NCBI GenBank assembly: GCA_024638765.1
Contig: JAHEJT010000002.1
Coordinates: forward strand, 1 to 64,000
Reading direction: 5' to 3'
DNA length: 64,000 nucleotides
DNA from: Verrucomicrobiales bacterium
GTDB lineage: Bacteria > Verrucomicrobiota > Verrucomicrobiia > Verrucomicrobiales > DEV007
In this document: positions 9,048-18,653 of the stretch, piece after piece
How the letters are laid out: every line of letters begins with the position of its first letter
How positions within the stretch are numbered: the first letter of the stretch is position 1
Position numbers and translations under genes: made by a program
The notes under the pieces: model-generated
The model's database searches: none
What the model saw: the letters and a program-made list of their open reading frames with translations, nothing else
What the model was told of the DNA's origin: nothing

Positions 9048-9397
9048 TCAGTTCCCCCAACAAGGCCTCTAATCATTCCGCCGACACACTCGCGCCTATT
9101 CGACCAAGGCCGGTTTCCGGTCTTTCCCGCGAAGCACAATTAACTCCATAAAGATGACAAATATTCGATGCCCCGGATGTTGTTGCGTACCGCGTGCTTC
9201 TAAGAGACCTGAATTATTTCCAATCCTTGATTACCAAAGGCTTCCCGCAACGGCGGCCGCCATAAAATCAGGCTACCTCCATTTTCTCATTTTCTATTCT
9301 TATTCTAGCGATTAACGACGAGAGTGCGGTTTTTGTCCACCTGAAAAACGTTTGTTTTTTGGGAGATTCTCCCCCCACCGCTACCCGATAGTTCACC
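9048..9397. promoter_or_regulatory. divergent intergenic region, presumed promoters of the exopolysaccharide operon and of the EEP gene
   Basis: These 350 bp separate the first minus-strand gene of the exopolysaccharide operon from the plus-strand gene at 9398. Base composition is lower in GC than the flanks, with A/T-rich tracts near 9280-9360, as expected for regulatory DNA. I see no open frame of note and no well-matched sigma-70 or sigma-54 promoter I would defend. A short GGGAGA-TT-CTCCC inverted repeat lies at about 9361-9373, just before the EEP start. Confidence 0.4.
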
Positions 9398-10561
9398 GTG
9401 GCAGACCTTGAAAAAACCTTGGATTTCCTTAGTTCTGCGCTTCAAAACGCCGATTCCCGGCGCACTTTCGCCCGCATCCTGAGCCGCACCCTTCGCCTGA
9501 CCCTGGGGGCTATAACCCTCATTTTTATACTGGTTCTATTAGTCCTCGCAATTCTGCTGCACTGGTGGGCCGAAAAAAACGTCTCCCTCGCCTTTTTCAG
9601 CTATCTTCCCCCCCACCTCTGGATCCTCCCCCTCCCTTTTCTCCTCCTACCCTCCCTCCTCGTCTCCCGCAAACTCGCCCTCGTCCAACTCCTCACCGCC
9701 GCGCTCTTCGTTTTCCTTTTCATGGATTGGCAGCCACTCAAAAAACCGGCGCCCCCCAGCGATACCCCCACCCTCTCGATCCTCTCCTACAATCGCGGCC
9801 AGAGCCGCAACCAGAGCCTTCGGCCTTACAAAAGTCGCGTGCAGCCCGACGTGCTCGTCCTCCAGTCCGCCGCCCACCGTGCCCGGCGCTACGCCGTTGC
9901 CGAAGGCTATCAGGATCTCCCTTACAACGCCGAGGCCGGCGAATTTGTCATCCTCAGCAAATTTCCCGTGACCTCTCGCAAACTCATTAATCTCCCCGTG
10001 GGCGAACGCGATCACGATGTCGCCGCCAGATTCGAAATCGATTTCCACGGCACTCCCGTCGCCGTCTACAATGTCCATCTCCCTACTCCCCGCGATGTCC
10101 TCGCCTATTACCGGCGCGGAGCTTTCCTTTACGGAATCATCGGTCTCCCGGGCACCCCCTGGGCCGCGAAACGCGCTGCCAACCAGCGATTCTGGGACCA
10201 CCGCGTCGAACTCGCTACCGCGCTCGCAGCCATCCTGCGGGAAGAACCTTTACCCTGCATCGCGGCCGGCGATTTCAATATGCCGGACCACGGCATGGTT
10301 TACCATCGCTTCGCCCAGGCGCTCAATGACGCTCACGAAGAGGCCGGCAGGGGACTCGGATACACTTTCCCGGGTTATACCAGGAATCCGCTGACGCTGC
10401 GCGGTCCCTGGTTGCGCCTCGACTACGCCTTTTCCAGCGACGCCTGGAAGACGCGCGCCTTCGAAACGGAGAAAGGGCGCGCCTCGCAACACCGCGCCGT
10501 GGCCGCCGTCTTCAGCCTCACTTCACCTTCCCCCGCCGCCGCGCCCTCCGGGAATCCCTGA
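9398..10561 (+). CDS. membrane-anchored endonuclease/exonuclease/phosphatase-fold protein with altered active site
   Basis: The 387-aa protein starts at GTG 9398, has about three membrane helices in residues 30-110 and an EEP (DNase I-like) domain in 125-370, an arrangement like YafD-type proteins. Recognisable motifs are SYNRG (128-134), YNVHLP (His227) and GDFN (291-294). Two hallmark residues differ: the metal-binding Glu of the LQE motif is Ser157 (VLVLQS), and the usual SDH near the C-terminus is SQH (363-365). The protein may therefore be inactive or have different chemistry. It is the first plus-strand gene after the divergent promoter region; its partners are unknown. Confidence 0.8.
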   Translation: MADLEKTLDFLSSALQNADSRRTFARILSRTLRLTLGAITLIFILVLLVLAILLHWWAEKNVSLAFFSYLPPHLWILPLPFLLLPSLLVSRKLALVQLLTAALFVFLFMDWQPLKKPAPPSDTPTLSILSYNRGQSRNQSLRPYKSRVQPDVLVLQSAAHRARRYAVAEGYQDLPYNAEAGEFVILSKFPVTSRKLINLPVGERDHDVAARFEIDFHGTPVAVYNVHLPTPRDVLAYYRRGAFLYGIIGLPGTPWAAKRAANQRFWDHRVELATALAAILREEPLPCIAAGDFNMPDHGMVYHRFAQALNDAHEEAGRGLGYTFPGYTRNPLTLRGPWLRLDYAFSSDAWKTRAFETEKGRASQHRAVAAVFSLTSPSPAAAPSGNP

Positions 10562-10648
10562 AGCGGGCCCCTGATCGGAATTACCGTTTACAGGCTCGCT
10601 CCCCACGCTAAATTGACGGTGCCCCCGCCAGGCACAAGCCCCGCAGAC

Positions 10649-10909
10649 ATGAAAGCACGCACCGAGTCCATCATTCCTCCCGCAAGGCACGCCTTCACCT
10701 TGATTGAAAGCCTCGCCGTCCTCGCAACCATCTTCATCCTCGCTGTGGTTTCCGTCCCGATTTATAGGGTCTACGTGCTCGGCGAAAGCGGCCGCCCTAC
10801 GGCCCCGGACAGCGGAGAGCCAAGCGAAATCCAAAAGCGAAAAACTTACGATCTCCGCTTTGGCGACGATGCCGCCACCCCGGAGAACCCGCCCCCTCCT
10901 CCGCAGTAA
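10649..10909 (+). CDS. small type II/IV pseudopilin-like protein
   Basis: The 86-aa product starts at ATG 10649; the frame can be read from 10613, but the ATG gives a normal prepilin leader. The motif HAFTLIESLAVLATIFIL has the prepilin-peptidase site (basic/polar leader, then Phe, with Glu at +5) followed by a hydrophobic helix. The remaining 50 residues are hydrophilic and end in a Pro-rich tail, so there is no GspG/GspH globular domain. No secretion or pilus genes are adjacent. Orphan genes with this N-terminus are common in Verrucomicrobiota. Confidence 0.65.
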   Translation: MKARTESIIPPARHAFTLIESLAVLATIFILAVVSVPIYRVYVLGESGRPTAPDSGEPSEIQKRKTYDLRFGDDAATPENPPPPPQ

Positions 10910-10940
10910 ATCGCGGAGCCCACGCCTCTGCGTTCCCTCC

Positions 10941-12032
10941 TCACCCGAGACGGTAACGATAGTCGCGAAACTTACCCGCGTCACCTCCCTCGCCGTCTTC
11001 CGCAGCGTGGATCATGTTTACCATCTCGCGGGCGCTGACGTAATGCAGGCGAAAGCCGGTCCGGTCCGCGGAAGCGAACTCCGCAAGAACGTCGTGGAAA
11101 ATCTCCATGGTCGGTCCCTGCAGCATCGCCGAATTGCGCGGCAACGCACCGTGCGTGTGCAGCTTCACAAACCGCCACTCCGGCCGCCGCGCCACACCGA
11201 TTCCCAATCGCAGCCACAAGCACAGGCGGTCGCGCGTGGGAGGATTGGCCATCGTCAAATCCCCGTTTTCAATCCGAGGCGCCAGTCCCCACTTGCGCCG
11301 GCGCCAGTTCAATCCCAGCGGACCCTGCACCAGGAGCAGGTGATCTTCACGTTCCCTCAGGTCGGCTGTGCCCTCGGGAGCGGCCGATACCGGAATCCCT
11401 CCGTCATGCGCCCCCGGCTCCGGGGTACAACCCGCATAGTAAATTGAGTTGATCGTCCGCGTCTGCGTCCGATCCGGCGCGGACGGCATCGTGAAATCCG
11501 CGTAACATCCGCTCGCGCGCAAAACCGCGAGCTCGTTGGCCACGCCGCAGTGCCGTCCCTCGGGATGCGAATTGTGCAGAGCCCAGTTCCCGTGGATGAA
11601 ACCAAACCTCGTCGCTCCCCCTTGGTCCCGGCAAAGGAGCCCATGACGACGAAAGTCTTCTTTGCCGCGCTCCAACGCCTCCCGCAATCCCTCCTCGGTA
11701 TCGTTTTCGTGATGTAAATGGATCTCCACCTCGCTGCCGGTCTCCCCGCACATCTCGGCCAGGGACTGCTGCACGGCTTCGTCGTACTGCTCGATAGGAC
11801 AAAAAAAAGTTTGCCGCGGCCCCACCCCGTCGCTGTCGCGGTAAAGATTCTGGAAGTGCCCCAACCGTTCCCTCCAGCTTGACACCCGCCCCAGGGCGAT
11901 CTCCCGATCCGCTCCGTGCAACGGTTCAAAATGATCGCATACCGCAACGATGAGATCGGTGCACGGCGCACGGGCGAGAGCCTTGTCGCGTCTCAAATAC
12001 GGCACCAGCCAGATGTCGAGAGCCCTCACCAT
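10941..12032 (-). CDS. polysaccharide deacetylase-like (NodB-fold) protein
   Basis: I place the start at ATG 12032 (363 aa), preceded by a purine-rich GGGGAGAGG; longer frames overlap the upstream gene. The beta-strand LIVAVCDHFEP (Asp33) and the HLHHEND motif (His105, His107) match the first Asp and the HxxxH-like metal site of NodB-fold carbohydrate deacetylases, followed by FGFIHGNWALHN. There is no signal peptide, so the protein is cytoplasmic or membrane-associated. It lies 31 bp downstream of the acidic membrane protein gene and probably forms an operon with it. The substrate is unknown; a role in surface glycan modification is inference. Confidence 0.6.
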   Translation of the reverse strand: MVRALDIWLVPYLRRDKALARAPCTDLIVAVCDHFEPLHGADREIALGRVSSWRERLGHFQNLYRDSDGVGPRQTFFCPIEQYDEAVQQSLAEMCGETGSEVEIHLHHENDTEEGLREALERGKEDFRRHGLLCRDQGGATRFGFIHGNWALHNSHPEGRHCGVANELAVLRASGCYADFTMPSAPDRTQTRTINSIYYAGCTPEPGAHDGGIPVSAAPEGTADLREREDHLLLVQGPLGLNWRRRKWGLAPRIENGDLTMANPPTRDRLCLWLRLGIGVARRPEWRFVKLHTHGALPRNSAMLQGPTMEIFHDVLAEFASADRTGFRLHYVSAREMVNMIHAAEDGEGGDAGKFRDYRYRLG

Positions 12033-12063
12033 GATGCGCCTCTCCCCGGGGCCCGGAATGCCC

Positions 12064-13551
12064 TCACAAATTGCCGCCAAGCTCCTCCCGAAGCCGTTCC
12101 CGGTTCTCCTCGAACCACCGGTCGACTTCTTTACCTCCAAAGACCCGGCCCCCGACGTACCCGGCCACCTTCTGGAAACTTCGCGTTGCCTGTTGCAACA
12201 CCGCCAGGTTCGGATCCGTGAGAATACAATCCACCAAGTACTCGCAGGCCTCAAAGGTCCGGTGCATCCCCATCAGCTCGGCCGCCCGCGCCCGCGATTC
12301 CGGGGGCACCGCGCTGGACAAAAGCAAGTTCCCCAACTGTTCCACCGACAACTCCGTGTCGCTGGTCAAGGTGGGATCAATCAAATCCATCGGGATCCCG
12401 CGATAACGCATAGCCGCCGTCCGCACATACACGGATTCCACCCGGATAATCTCCGAATTAGCCGCCGTTTTCAGCATCAGCGAGGCCGATTCGTTGAACG
12501 CTTTGTCCAACTGGCTGTATGCAAAACGGCTGCCCGTGGATATGGCTTCGTCGGCATAACTCGAGAGACGCTGCCTCTTTTCGACCATTTCCAATCGCCG
12601 CTCCAACGACTCCAAACTCGATTCTTCTTCGCCCCCGGAATCACCGCCCTCGATGGGCTCCGCCGCTTTCGCCGGCTCTTCGCGCTCCCCCGCCGTGGCG
12701 GCATTCGCCCCGCTACCGGCGGATCCCGCGCTCCCCGAAGTTTCGACATTCTGCGTGATGATCGCGCCTGGCACTTCTTCTTTCGCTTCGCCCGCCTCGA
12801 CAGCCCGCCCCTCAATCTGCTCCGCCAATCGCGCCGAAGCCGCGCCCATCTCGGCGACCTGCCCTTCGATCGTGCGCACGGTGTCCATCAATTGCTCGTT
12901 TCGATAATAAAGATAACCGACGCCGGAGAGCAGGGCCGCAATCAAGATCCACAACCCGATTGGCAGACCCCTCGAACGCGTTGCGGCTTTGCCCTCCGCG
13001 GAGGTCTCGGCGCCCGAATCCCCGGATTCCGCCTGTCCAAGAATCGGCACCAGCTTGGGCCGCTCCCGTTCAGAATCTTCGTCCAGGCTCGCCGCTTCCT
13101 CCTCGAGCGCTTCCGCAAAATCTGCGTCCTCTTGCCCCCCTTCCGGCGCTCCCTCGAAATAATCCCCGCTCTTTTCCTCCGCAGCGAGGGCTTCTTCTTC
13201 CTCCCCCTCCTCCCAGACTTCGGAGAGACTCTCGCCCGGCGCAGCCAAAGACTCCTCCTCCTCCTCAAGCGATTCCCCCTCCAAACTGGGGCTCTCCTCC
13301 GCCACCTCGGCGCCCGCGTCCTCGGTGACCTCCTCCGGTTGCTCGACCACTTCGATCATCTCCTCGACTTCGCCCTCGACCACAGGCGCCTCCCGCGCCA
13401 CCGGCGCGTCCCCGGCGCCGGAATCGTCTACCTCCAGATCGAGACTCAGGTCGCTTTCGGGCTCCCCCAAGGCACCCGACTCGCCCGCGGAAGATTCCGC
13501 GGCCTCTTCGGGGCCCGTCTCTCCCGGGGATTTCGCGCTTCTTCTCATCGA
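12064..13551 (-). CDS. acidic single-pass membrane protein, function unknown
   Basis: I chose ATG 13551 (MRRSAKSPGETGPEEAAES), giving about 495 aa; a longer frame from 13611 adds only Arg-rich residues. Residues 1-180 are extremely acidic (long runs of Glu, Asp, Ser) and low-complexity, one membrane helix follows (LPIGLWILIAALLSGVGYLYY), then a coiled coil (MDTVRTIEGQVAEMGAASARL), a second acidic linker, and a C-terminal folded part of about 150 residues (SRFAYSQLDKAFNES onward) that looks HEAT-like. It has no recognised family. The deacetylase-like gene starts 31 bp downstream. Confidence 0.7.
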   Translation of the reverse strand, partial: SMRRSAKSPGETGPEEAAESSAGESGALGEPESDLSLDLEVDDSGAGDAPVAREAPVVEGEVEEMIEVVEQPEEVTEDAGAEVAEESPSLEGESLEEEEESLAAPGESLSEVWEEGEEEEALAAEEKSGDYFEGAPEGGQEDADFAEALEEEAASLDEDSERERPKLVPILGQAESGDSGAETSAEGKAATRSRGLPIGLWILIAALLSGVGYLYYRNEQLMDTVRTIEGQVAEMGAASARLAEQIEGRAVEAGEAKEEVPGAIITQNVETSGSAGSAGSGANAATAGEREEPAKAAEPIEGGDSGGEEESSLESLERRLEMVEKRQRLSSYADEAISTGSRFAYSQLDKAFNESASLMLKTAANSEIIRVESVYVRTAAMRYRGIPMDLIDPTLTSDTELSVEQLGNLLLSSAVPPESRARAAELMGMHRTFEACEYLVDCILTDPNLAVLQQATRSFQKVAGYVGGRVFGGKEVDRWFEENRERLREELGGNL

Positions 13552-13780
13552 CTGTCGTGTCCTGCCTTCGGTCCGGCGTCGGAATATCACCCTGCCGAGC
13601 CGTCCCCGCAACGGCGGAGGAACTACCCCCTAACGGATCAGATTTTTCCGGAATTTCCAGAAACATTTCCAAGAAAGCCCGCGCGGACCCCGGGCGCCCG
13701 CATTTGTCGAAAAAGCCGTTCCCACCTGAATCACAAGGAAGTAAGGTCCAAAACCGCGACCTCTTCAGACTAATCCGCAC

Positions 13781-15898
13781 ATGTCCGCTCCTCTCTCACA
13801 GCCCCCATTTCTCCAGCGCCCGACGGTCTTGGGCCTGCTTCTTTTCGGGCTGACCCTCCTCGCCTTTGCCCCCGGTTTCAACGGCGATTTCATCTGGGAT
13901 GACGACATCACGATCACCAACAACCCGATGGTCAAACTGCCTCTCGGAGAAGGTTTGGCCTATATTTGGTTCTCCACGCATCCGACCGATTATTACCCGC
14001 TGACGTGGTCGTCCTTCTGGCTGGAGTGGAGACTCTGGGGCGCCAATCCCGCCGGGTACCACGCGGTCAACATCATCCTGCACGCTTTGAGCGCCATAAT
14101 CTTCTGGCGCATCCTAACCGTCCTCCGTGTCCCCGGCGCCTGGATTGCAGCTTTCCTCTTCGCCGTCCACCCGATCTGCGTGGACTCGGTCGTCTGGATA
14201 TCGCAGCGCAAGAACACGCTTTCCATGCTCTTCTACGCGCTGACGCTCCTCGCTTATCTCAGGTTCGATGAAAGCGGAAAGAGGTCGCTCCTCTGGCTCT
14301 CCCTGATCTCCTTCGCCGCGGCTCTGCTCAGTAAGACCTCCATCATCGGCACCCCCGTCGTCATCCTCTGTCTCTTGTGGTTCAAGCACGGACGCGTCCC
14401 CTTGCGCAGCGCCTCGAAGCTGGCTCCGTTCTTCCTCCTCGCCGCCGGCGCCGCGTTCATGACGCTCTGGTTCCAGGGCAAGGTGCTTGGATACGGCGCG
14501 GATTCGGGAAACGCCGCGGGCGCCACCATCCTCAAAGAACTGACATCCATCAACAGCGAGGAAATCAACGTCCTCGAGCGCATCCTCCTCGTCGGTCATG
14601 TCTACTGGTTTTACTTCCTCAAAATCCTTCTCCCCCAGGGCATCAGCATGGTCTACCATACTTGGCAGGTGTCCGCCTCGCGCCCGGCCGCGTGGCTTCC
14701 GACCCCGCTCCTCGCGGCCGCTCTCGCCGCCACTTTTCACTTTCACAAGAAGATCGGCCGCGGCCCCTTCGCGGCCCTGGCTTACCTGGTCGCGGCGCTC
14801 TTCCCGGTATTGGGAATCTTCTCCATGTCCTATCACCATTACAGCTGGGTCGCCAATCACCTCGGCTATGTCGCCGTCCCCGGCGTCGTCGCCCTTGCCA
14901 CCGGGCTCGCAGCCTCTGCGTTCTCGAAGGCGGGCGACTCTCTTCCGCGCGCCGCGCCCGCCGTCGTCGCAGGCCTCGTCGCCGTCGGCTTGGCCTGGTC
15001 AACCTGGAACCGCGCCGGTTTATACATCGATCCCGTCAATCTCTGGAAAGACACCATTGCCAAGAGCCCTCGCGCCACGGCCGGATTCAACGAACTCGGA
15101 ATCGTTTACATTAACCGCCAGCAATACCCGGAGGCCAAGGACGCTCTCGTCAAGGCCATCGAACTGGACCCGCGCTTCGCCAAACCTCACAACAACCTCG
15201 GCACGGTCTATTCTTACACAGGTGAAAATGAACTCGCGATCGAGGAATTCAAGAAAGCTATCGAACTGAATCCGCTCGATGCCGATGCCACCGGAAACCT
15301 CGGCCTCCTCTACTTCCGAACCGGCAAACCGGAGAAAGCTCTGGAGTGTTACCACCGGGCCCTGGAGTTCCGCCTCATGAGTCCCACCACCTACTTCAAC
15401 ATGGGACTTACTTACAGAAGCCTCGGCCGTGCCCAGGAAGCTTTCGATGCCTATGCGCGCGCCGTCGAAATGGCCCCGCAAAACGCCGTCTTCCATTCCG
15501 AATTCGGCAGCTTTCTCTACTCACAAAAACAGTTCCCCCGCGCTTTGCATCACCACCTCATCGCCATCCAACTCGATCCGGACCGGGTGAATTCCACCAA
15601 CGCCGCCGCCTGGATCCTTGCCACCAACGCCGACGCCCGCTTGCGCGATGGACAGCGCGCCCTCCAGCTGGTCGAACACACGCAATCCATCCTCGGGGAG
15701 AAGAAGCCCCCCAGCCACCTGATCACACGGGCCGCCGTCCTCGCCGAGCTGGGACGCTTCCAGGAAGCCGTCGCCGTCGTCGCCGAAGTTATCAGGCACG
15801 CCGAAGCCACCGGCGACCAGGCCCTGCTGGAACGTGCCCGCATAGACCTCGCGATCTACCAGTCGCAAAAGCCCTACCGTGAGGGCGGCGCACCCTGA
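13781..15898 (+). CDS. TMTC-like polytopic membrane protein with C-terminal TPR repeats
   Basis: The 705-aa protein has about ten membrane helices in residues 15-420, followed by four or five tetratricopeptide repeats (from GFNELGIVYINRQQYPEAKDA to about residue 640). The N-terminal part matches TMTC/GT-C-like proteins: an acidic DDDITITNNP loop after the first helix, the HPICVDSVVWISQRKN segment, and YHAVNIILHAL. In eukaryotes the related TMTC proteins are O-mannosyltransferases; bacterial members are of unproven function but probably transfer sugars from a lipid carrier at the periplasmic face. It is transcribed divergently from the acidic protein gene across a 229-bp gap and ends 57 bp before the isomerase gene. 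Confidence 0.82.
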   Translation: MSAPLSQPPFLQRPTVLGLLLFGLTLLAFAPGFNGDFIWDDDITITNNPMVKLPLGEGLAYIWFSTHPTDYYPLTWSSFWLEWRLWGANPAGYHAVNIILHALSAIIFWRILTVLRVPGAWIAAFLFAVHPICVDSVVWISQRKNTLSMLFYALTLLAYLRFDESGKRSLLWLSLISFAAALLSKTSIIGTPVVILCLLWFKHGRVPLRSASKLAPFFLLAAGAAFMTLWFQGKVLGYGADSGNAAGATILKELTSINSEEINVLERILLVGHVYWFYFLKILLPQGISMVYHTWQVSASRPAAWLPTPLLAAALAATFHFHKKIGRGPFAALAYLVAALFPVLGIFSMSYHHYSWVANHLGYVAVPGVVALATGLAASAFSKAGDSLPRAAPAVVAGLVAVGLAWSTWNRAGLYIDPVNLWKDTIAKSPRATAGFNELGIVYINRQQYPEAKDALVKAIELDPRFAKPHNNLGTVYSYTGENELAIEEFKKAIELNPLDADATGNLGLLYFRTGKPEKALECYHRALEFRLMSPTTYFNMGLTYRSLGRAQEAFDAYARAVEMAPQNAVFHSEFGSFLYSQKQFPRALHHHLIAIQLDPDRVNSTNAAAWILATNADARLRDGQRALQLVEHTQSILGEKKPPSHLITRAAVLAELGRFQEAVAVVAEVIRHAEATGDQALLERARIDLAIYQSQKPYREGGAP

Positions 15899-15955
15899 TC
15901 ACCCCTTTCCTTGCACGCTTGCACTCCCACGCGATTTCACCTTTAGTGGGCGCTT

Positions 15956-16807
15956 ATGAAAATCGGCTTCAACCTCCTGCTCTGGACCACTCACGTCGTC
16001 GAAGAAAACTTCGCCGTCCTCAATGATCTCAAGAAGACGGGATACGACGGCGTCGAAATTCCGATCTTTGACGTCAGCGATCCCGATCACTTCAAGAATA
16101 TCGGCCGCGCCATCAGCGATAGCGGTCTTCTCTGCACGGGGGTCGGCGTTTGCCCGGACCAGGCGCATAGCTTCATCAGTCCCAACGCCTCCGACCGCCA
16201 GGGGGCGATCGATCATTTGAAAAATGTCCTTGAGTGCGGTCATCACGCCGGCATCGAAAACTTTTGCGGTCCCTTTTACCAGGAACTCGGCAACTTCACC
16301 GGCGAACCGCCCACCGAAGTTGAAAAAGCCCACGCCGCCGAAGGCCACCGCGTCATCGCCGATTTTGCCCAGGAAGCCGGCATCCGCCTCACCGTGGAAT
16401 CTCTCAACCGCTTCGAAGCGCATTTCCTCAACACCATCGACGACGCGGCCGCATACGTGAAGCGGGTCAATCACCCGAATTTCTTCACGATGTACGACAC
16501 TTTCCACGCCAATATCGAAGAAAAGGATCCCCTCGCCGTCATCGAACCCAATATCGACGTCATCAAACACGTCCACATCTCCGCCAATGACCGTGGCACT
16601 CCCGGTAAAGATCATACTCCCATCCCCGAAACGATCGCCCTCTTCAAGAAGAACGGATACGACCAGTGGTTCACCATCGAGGCTTTCGGCCGGGCCCTCC
16701 CGGACCTCGCCGCCGCCACCTGCGTCTGGCGAGATTTCTTTCCGAATGCCGAAGAAGTCTACGAATTCGGCTTCCAAACCATCGCGAATTCGTGGGACAA
16801 GGCCTGA
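15956..16807 (+). CDS. TIM-barrel sugar phosphate isomerase/epimerase (tagatose/psicose epimerase-like)
   Basis: The 283-aa product belongs to the AP_endonuc_2 superfamily of xylose-isomerase-like TIM barrels. Metal and catalytic positions of the D-tagatose/D-psicose 3-epimerase group are visible: the first Glu in LTVESLNRFE, Asp in MYDTFHANIEE, His in HVHISANDRGTPGKDH and the last Glu in FTIEAFG. It probably isomerises or epimerises a keto-sugar in the cytoplasm. It opens a plus-strand run with the DUF1080-ThuA gene and the Gfo/Idh oxidoreductase, a set often found in breakdown of oxidised sugars and inositols. The exact substrate is open. Confidence 0.87.
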   Translation: MKIGFNLLLWTTHVVEENFAVLNDLKKTGYDGVEIPIFDVSDPDHFKNIGRAISDSGLLCTGVGVCPDQAHSFISPNASDRQGAIDHLKNVLECGHHAGIENFCGPFYQELGNFTGEPPTEVEKAHAAEGHRVIADFAQEAGIRLTVESLNRFEAHFLNTIDDAAAYVKRVNHPNFFTMYDTFHANIEEKDPLAVIEPNIDVIKHVHISANDRGTPGKDHTPIPETIALFKKNGYDQWFTIEAFGRALPDLAAATCVWRDFFPNAEEVYEFGFQTIANSWDKA

Positions 16808-16963
16808 GCCCGGCATCGGAGAGAGCGGGTCGGATCCTCGCCACCCCCCGCCGTCCCGCCACCGCATGAAAGATTTGCCCCGGGTTTGCCGTTCTCTTTG
16901 CAGGTGCTACCCTGCCCAACCCCGGTCTCTCGCGCCGATGTCATTCCGCAACCCTCCTCGAAC

Positions 16964-18568
16964 ATGAAGTCTCTCTATCTCTCTCTCCTGGCCGCCACCT
17001 GCATCGTTTCCGCTTTGCTCATCGCCAATGCCGCGCCGCCGAAAGGCGGACCACCCAGGGAACAGGAGACCGTCACCAAACAGGGATTTGTCCCCATCTT
17101 CAATGGCACCGATCTCACCGGTTGGGAAGGCGACCCCGGCCTCTGGCGCGTGGAAGACGGCGCCCTCACCGGGGAAACCGGCGACGGCGATCCCATTCCC
17201 TACAACAAGTTTCTCATCTGGAAGGACGGGGAACTCGATGATTTTGAACTCAAAGTCGAATACCGCATTTTCTCCGGCAACTCCGGCATCCAATACCGCG
17301 GCTTTCTACTGCCCGATACGGAGTTCGGCGTGGGCGGATATCAGGCCGATCTCGAGCCCGGCGATAAGTGGTCCGGAACCAATTACGGAGAAAAATTTCG
17401 CGGCATTCTCGCAAAGCGCGGGCAGAAAACCGTGATCGGAGCCGACGGGAAGCCCGAGGTCGTCGGTGAACTCGGGGATCCCGCCAAACTCCAGGCCCAC
17501 ATCGTCAAGGACGACTGGAACCAATACCACATCATCGCGCGCGGCCATCACCTCATCCAGAAAATCAACGGCGTCGTCATGTCGGAAGTCACCGACAACG
17601 ATGAAAAGACACGGCGGCGCGCGGGCCTTCTCGCGTTTCAATTGCACAAAGGTCCCGCCATGAAGGTCCAGTTCCGCAATGTCCGGCTCAAGCGCTTGCC
17701 CCTCGAAGACAAGAAAAAGGTCGTCTTTGTGGCGGGAACTCCCAGTCACGGCCCCGGCGCCCACGAGCATAACGCCGGCTGCCTGCTCCTCGCCCGCCTC
17801 CTCAACGAAACCATCGGCGATCGCATCCACGCGGCCGTTTTCAAAAACGGCTGGCCGGCCGACCCCACCGCTTTCCAGAACGCCGACGCCCTCGTCATGT
17901 TCTGTGACGGCGGCTCCCGCCACGTCGGATACTGGCACCGGCGCCAGATCAATTACCTCGCTTCCCGCGGGGTCGGCCTCGGCGCCATCCACTATGCCGT
18001 CGAAATGACCCCCGATGAATCCAATGCCGATCTCATCTCCTGGATCGGCGGCGCTTTCGAGACCAATTACTCCGTCAACCCCCATTGGGAAGCTGATTTC
18101 ACCGAATTCCCGAATCATCCGGCCGCCGCCGGCGTCAAACCTTTTGCCGTCAATGACGAGTGGTATTTCAACATGCGCTTCCTCGATGAAATGAAAGGGG
18201 TCACCCCGATCCTCAGCGCGATTCCGCCGGATTCCACCATGGACCGCCCGGATGGACATCACTCCGGTAATCCCGCGGTCCGGGCCATGGTCGCCAAGAA
18301 ACTTCCCCAACACGTCGCCTGGGTCGTGGAGCGAGACGACGGAGGCCGCGGCTTTGGATTTACGGGCGCCCACTTCCACGACAACTGGGCCGATGACAGT
18401 TTCCGCAAAGCCGCCCTCAATGCCATCACCTGGATCGCCGGCGCCAAAGTCCCCGGGGACGGGGTGACGACGCCGACCCCCACGGAGGCAGAGCTTCTCG
18501 CAAACCTCGATCCGCGCCAGCAGAAACGGAAACCAAGACCGAAAAAACCCGCGCAATCCAAGCCGTAA
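16964..18568 (+). CDS. secreted DUF1080 (3-keto-disaccharide hydrolase) and ThuA-like fusion protein
   Basis: The start is set at ATG 16964, which yields a clean signal peptide (MKSLYLSLLAATCIVSALLI), while the frame from 16886 does not; the product has 534 aa. Residues about 35-245 are a DUF1080 domain (FVPIFNGTDLTGWEG, SGNSGIQYRGF, GGYQADLEPG), a concanavalin-like fold now linked to hydrolysis or elimination of 3-keto-glycosides. Residues about 250-500 are a ThuA-like glutamine-amidotransferase-fold domain (KVVFVAGTPSHGPGAHEHNAG). The C-terminal tail is Lys/Pro-rich. The periplasmic location and the oxidoreductase downstream fit an extracytoplasmic 3-keto-sugar pathway. Confidence 0.88.
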   Translation: MKSLYLSLLAATCIVSALLIANAAPPKGGPPREQETVTKQGFVPIFNGTDLTGWEGDPGLWRVEDGALTGETGDGDPIPYNKFLIWKDGELDDFELKVEYRIFSGNSGIQYRGFLLPDTEFGVGGYQADLEPGDKWSGTNYGEKFRGILAKRGQKTVIGADGKPEVVGELGDPAKLQAHIVKDDWNQYHIIARGHHLIQKINGVVMSEVTDNDEKTRRRAGLLAFQLHKGPAMKVQFRNVRLKRLPLEDKKKVVFVAGTPSHGPGAHEHNAGCLLLARLLNETIGDRIHAAVFKNGWPADPTAFQNADALVMFCDGGSRHVGYWHRRQINYLASRGVGLGAIHYAVEMTPDESNADLISWIGGAFETNYSVNPHWEADFTEFPNHPAAAGVKPFAVNDEWYFNMRFLDEMKGVTPILSAIPPDSTMDRPDGHHSGNPAVRAMVAKKLPQHVAWVVERDDGGRGFGFTGAHFHDNWADDSFRKAALNAITWIAGAKVPGDGVTTPTPTEAELLANLDPRQQKRKPRPKKPAQSKP

Positions 18569-18653
18569 TGGGCCGGGATCGAGAGCCGGATCGCTCCCTC
18601 TTCCCCTTGCATCGTAATGAATACGACAGTTTGCCCCGCGAATAATCCTATTT

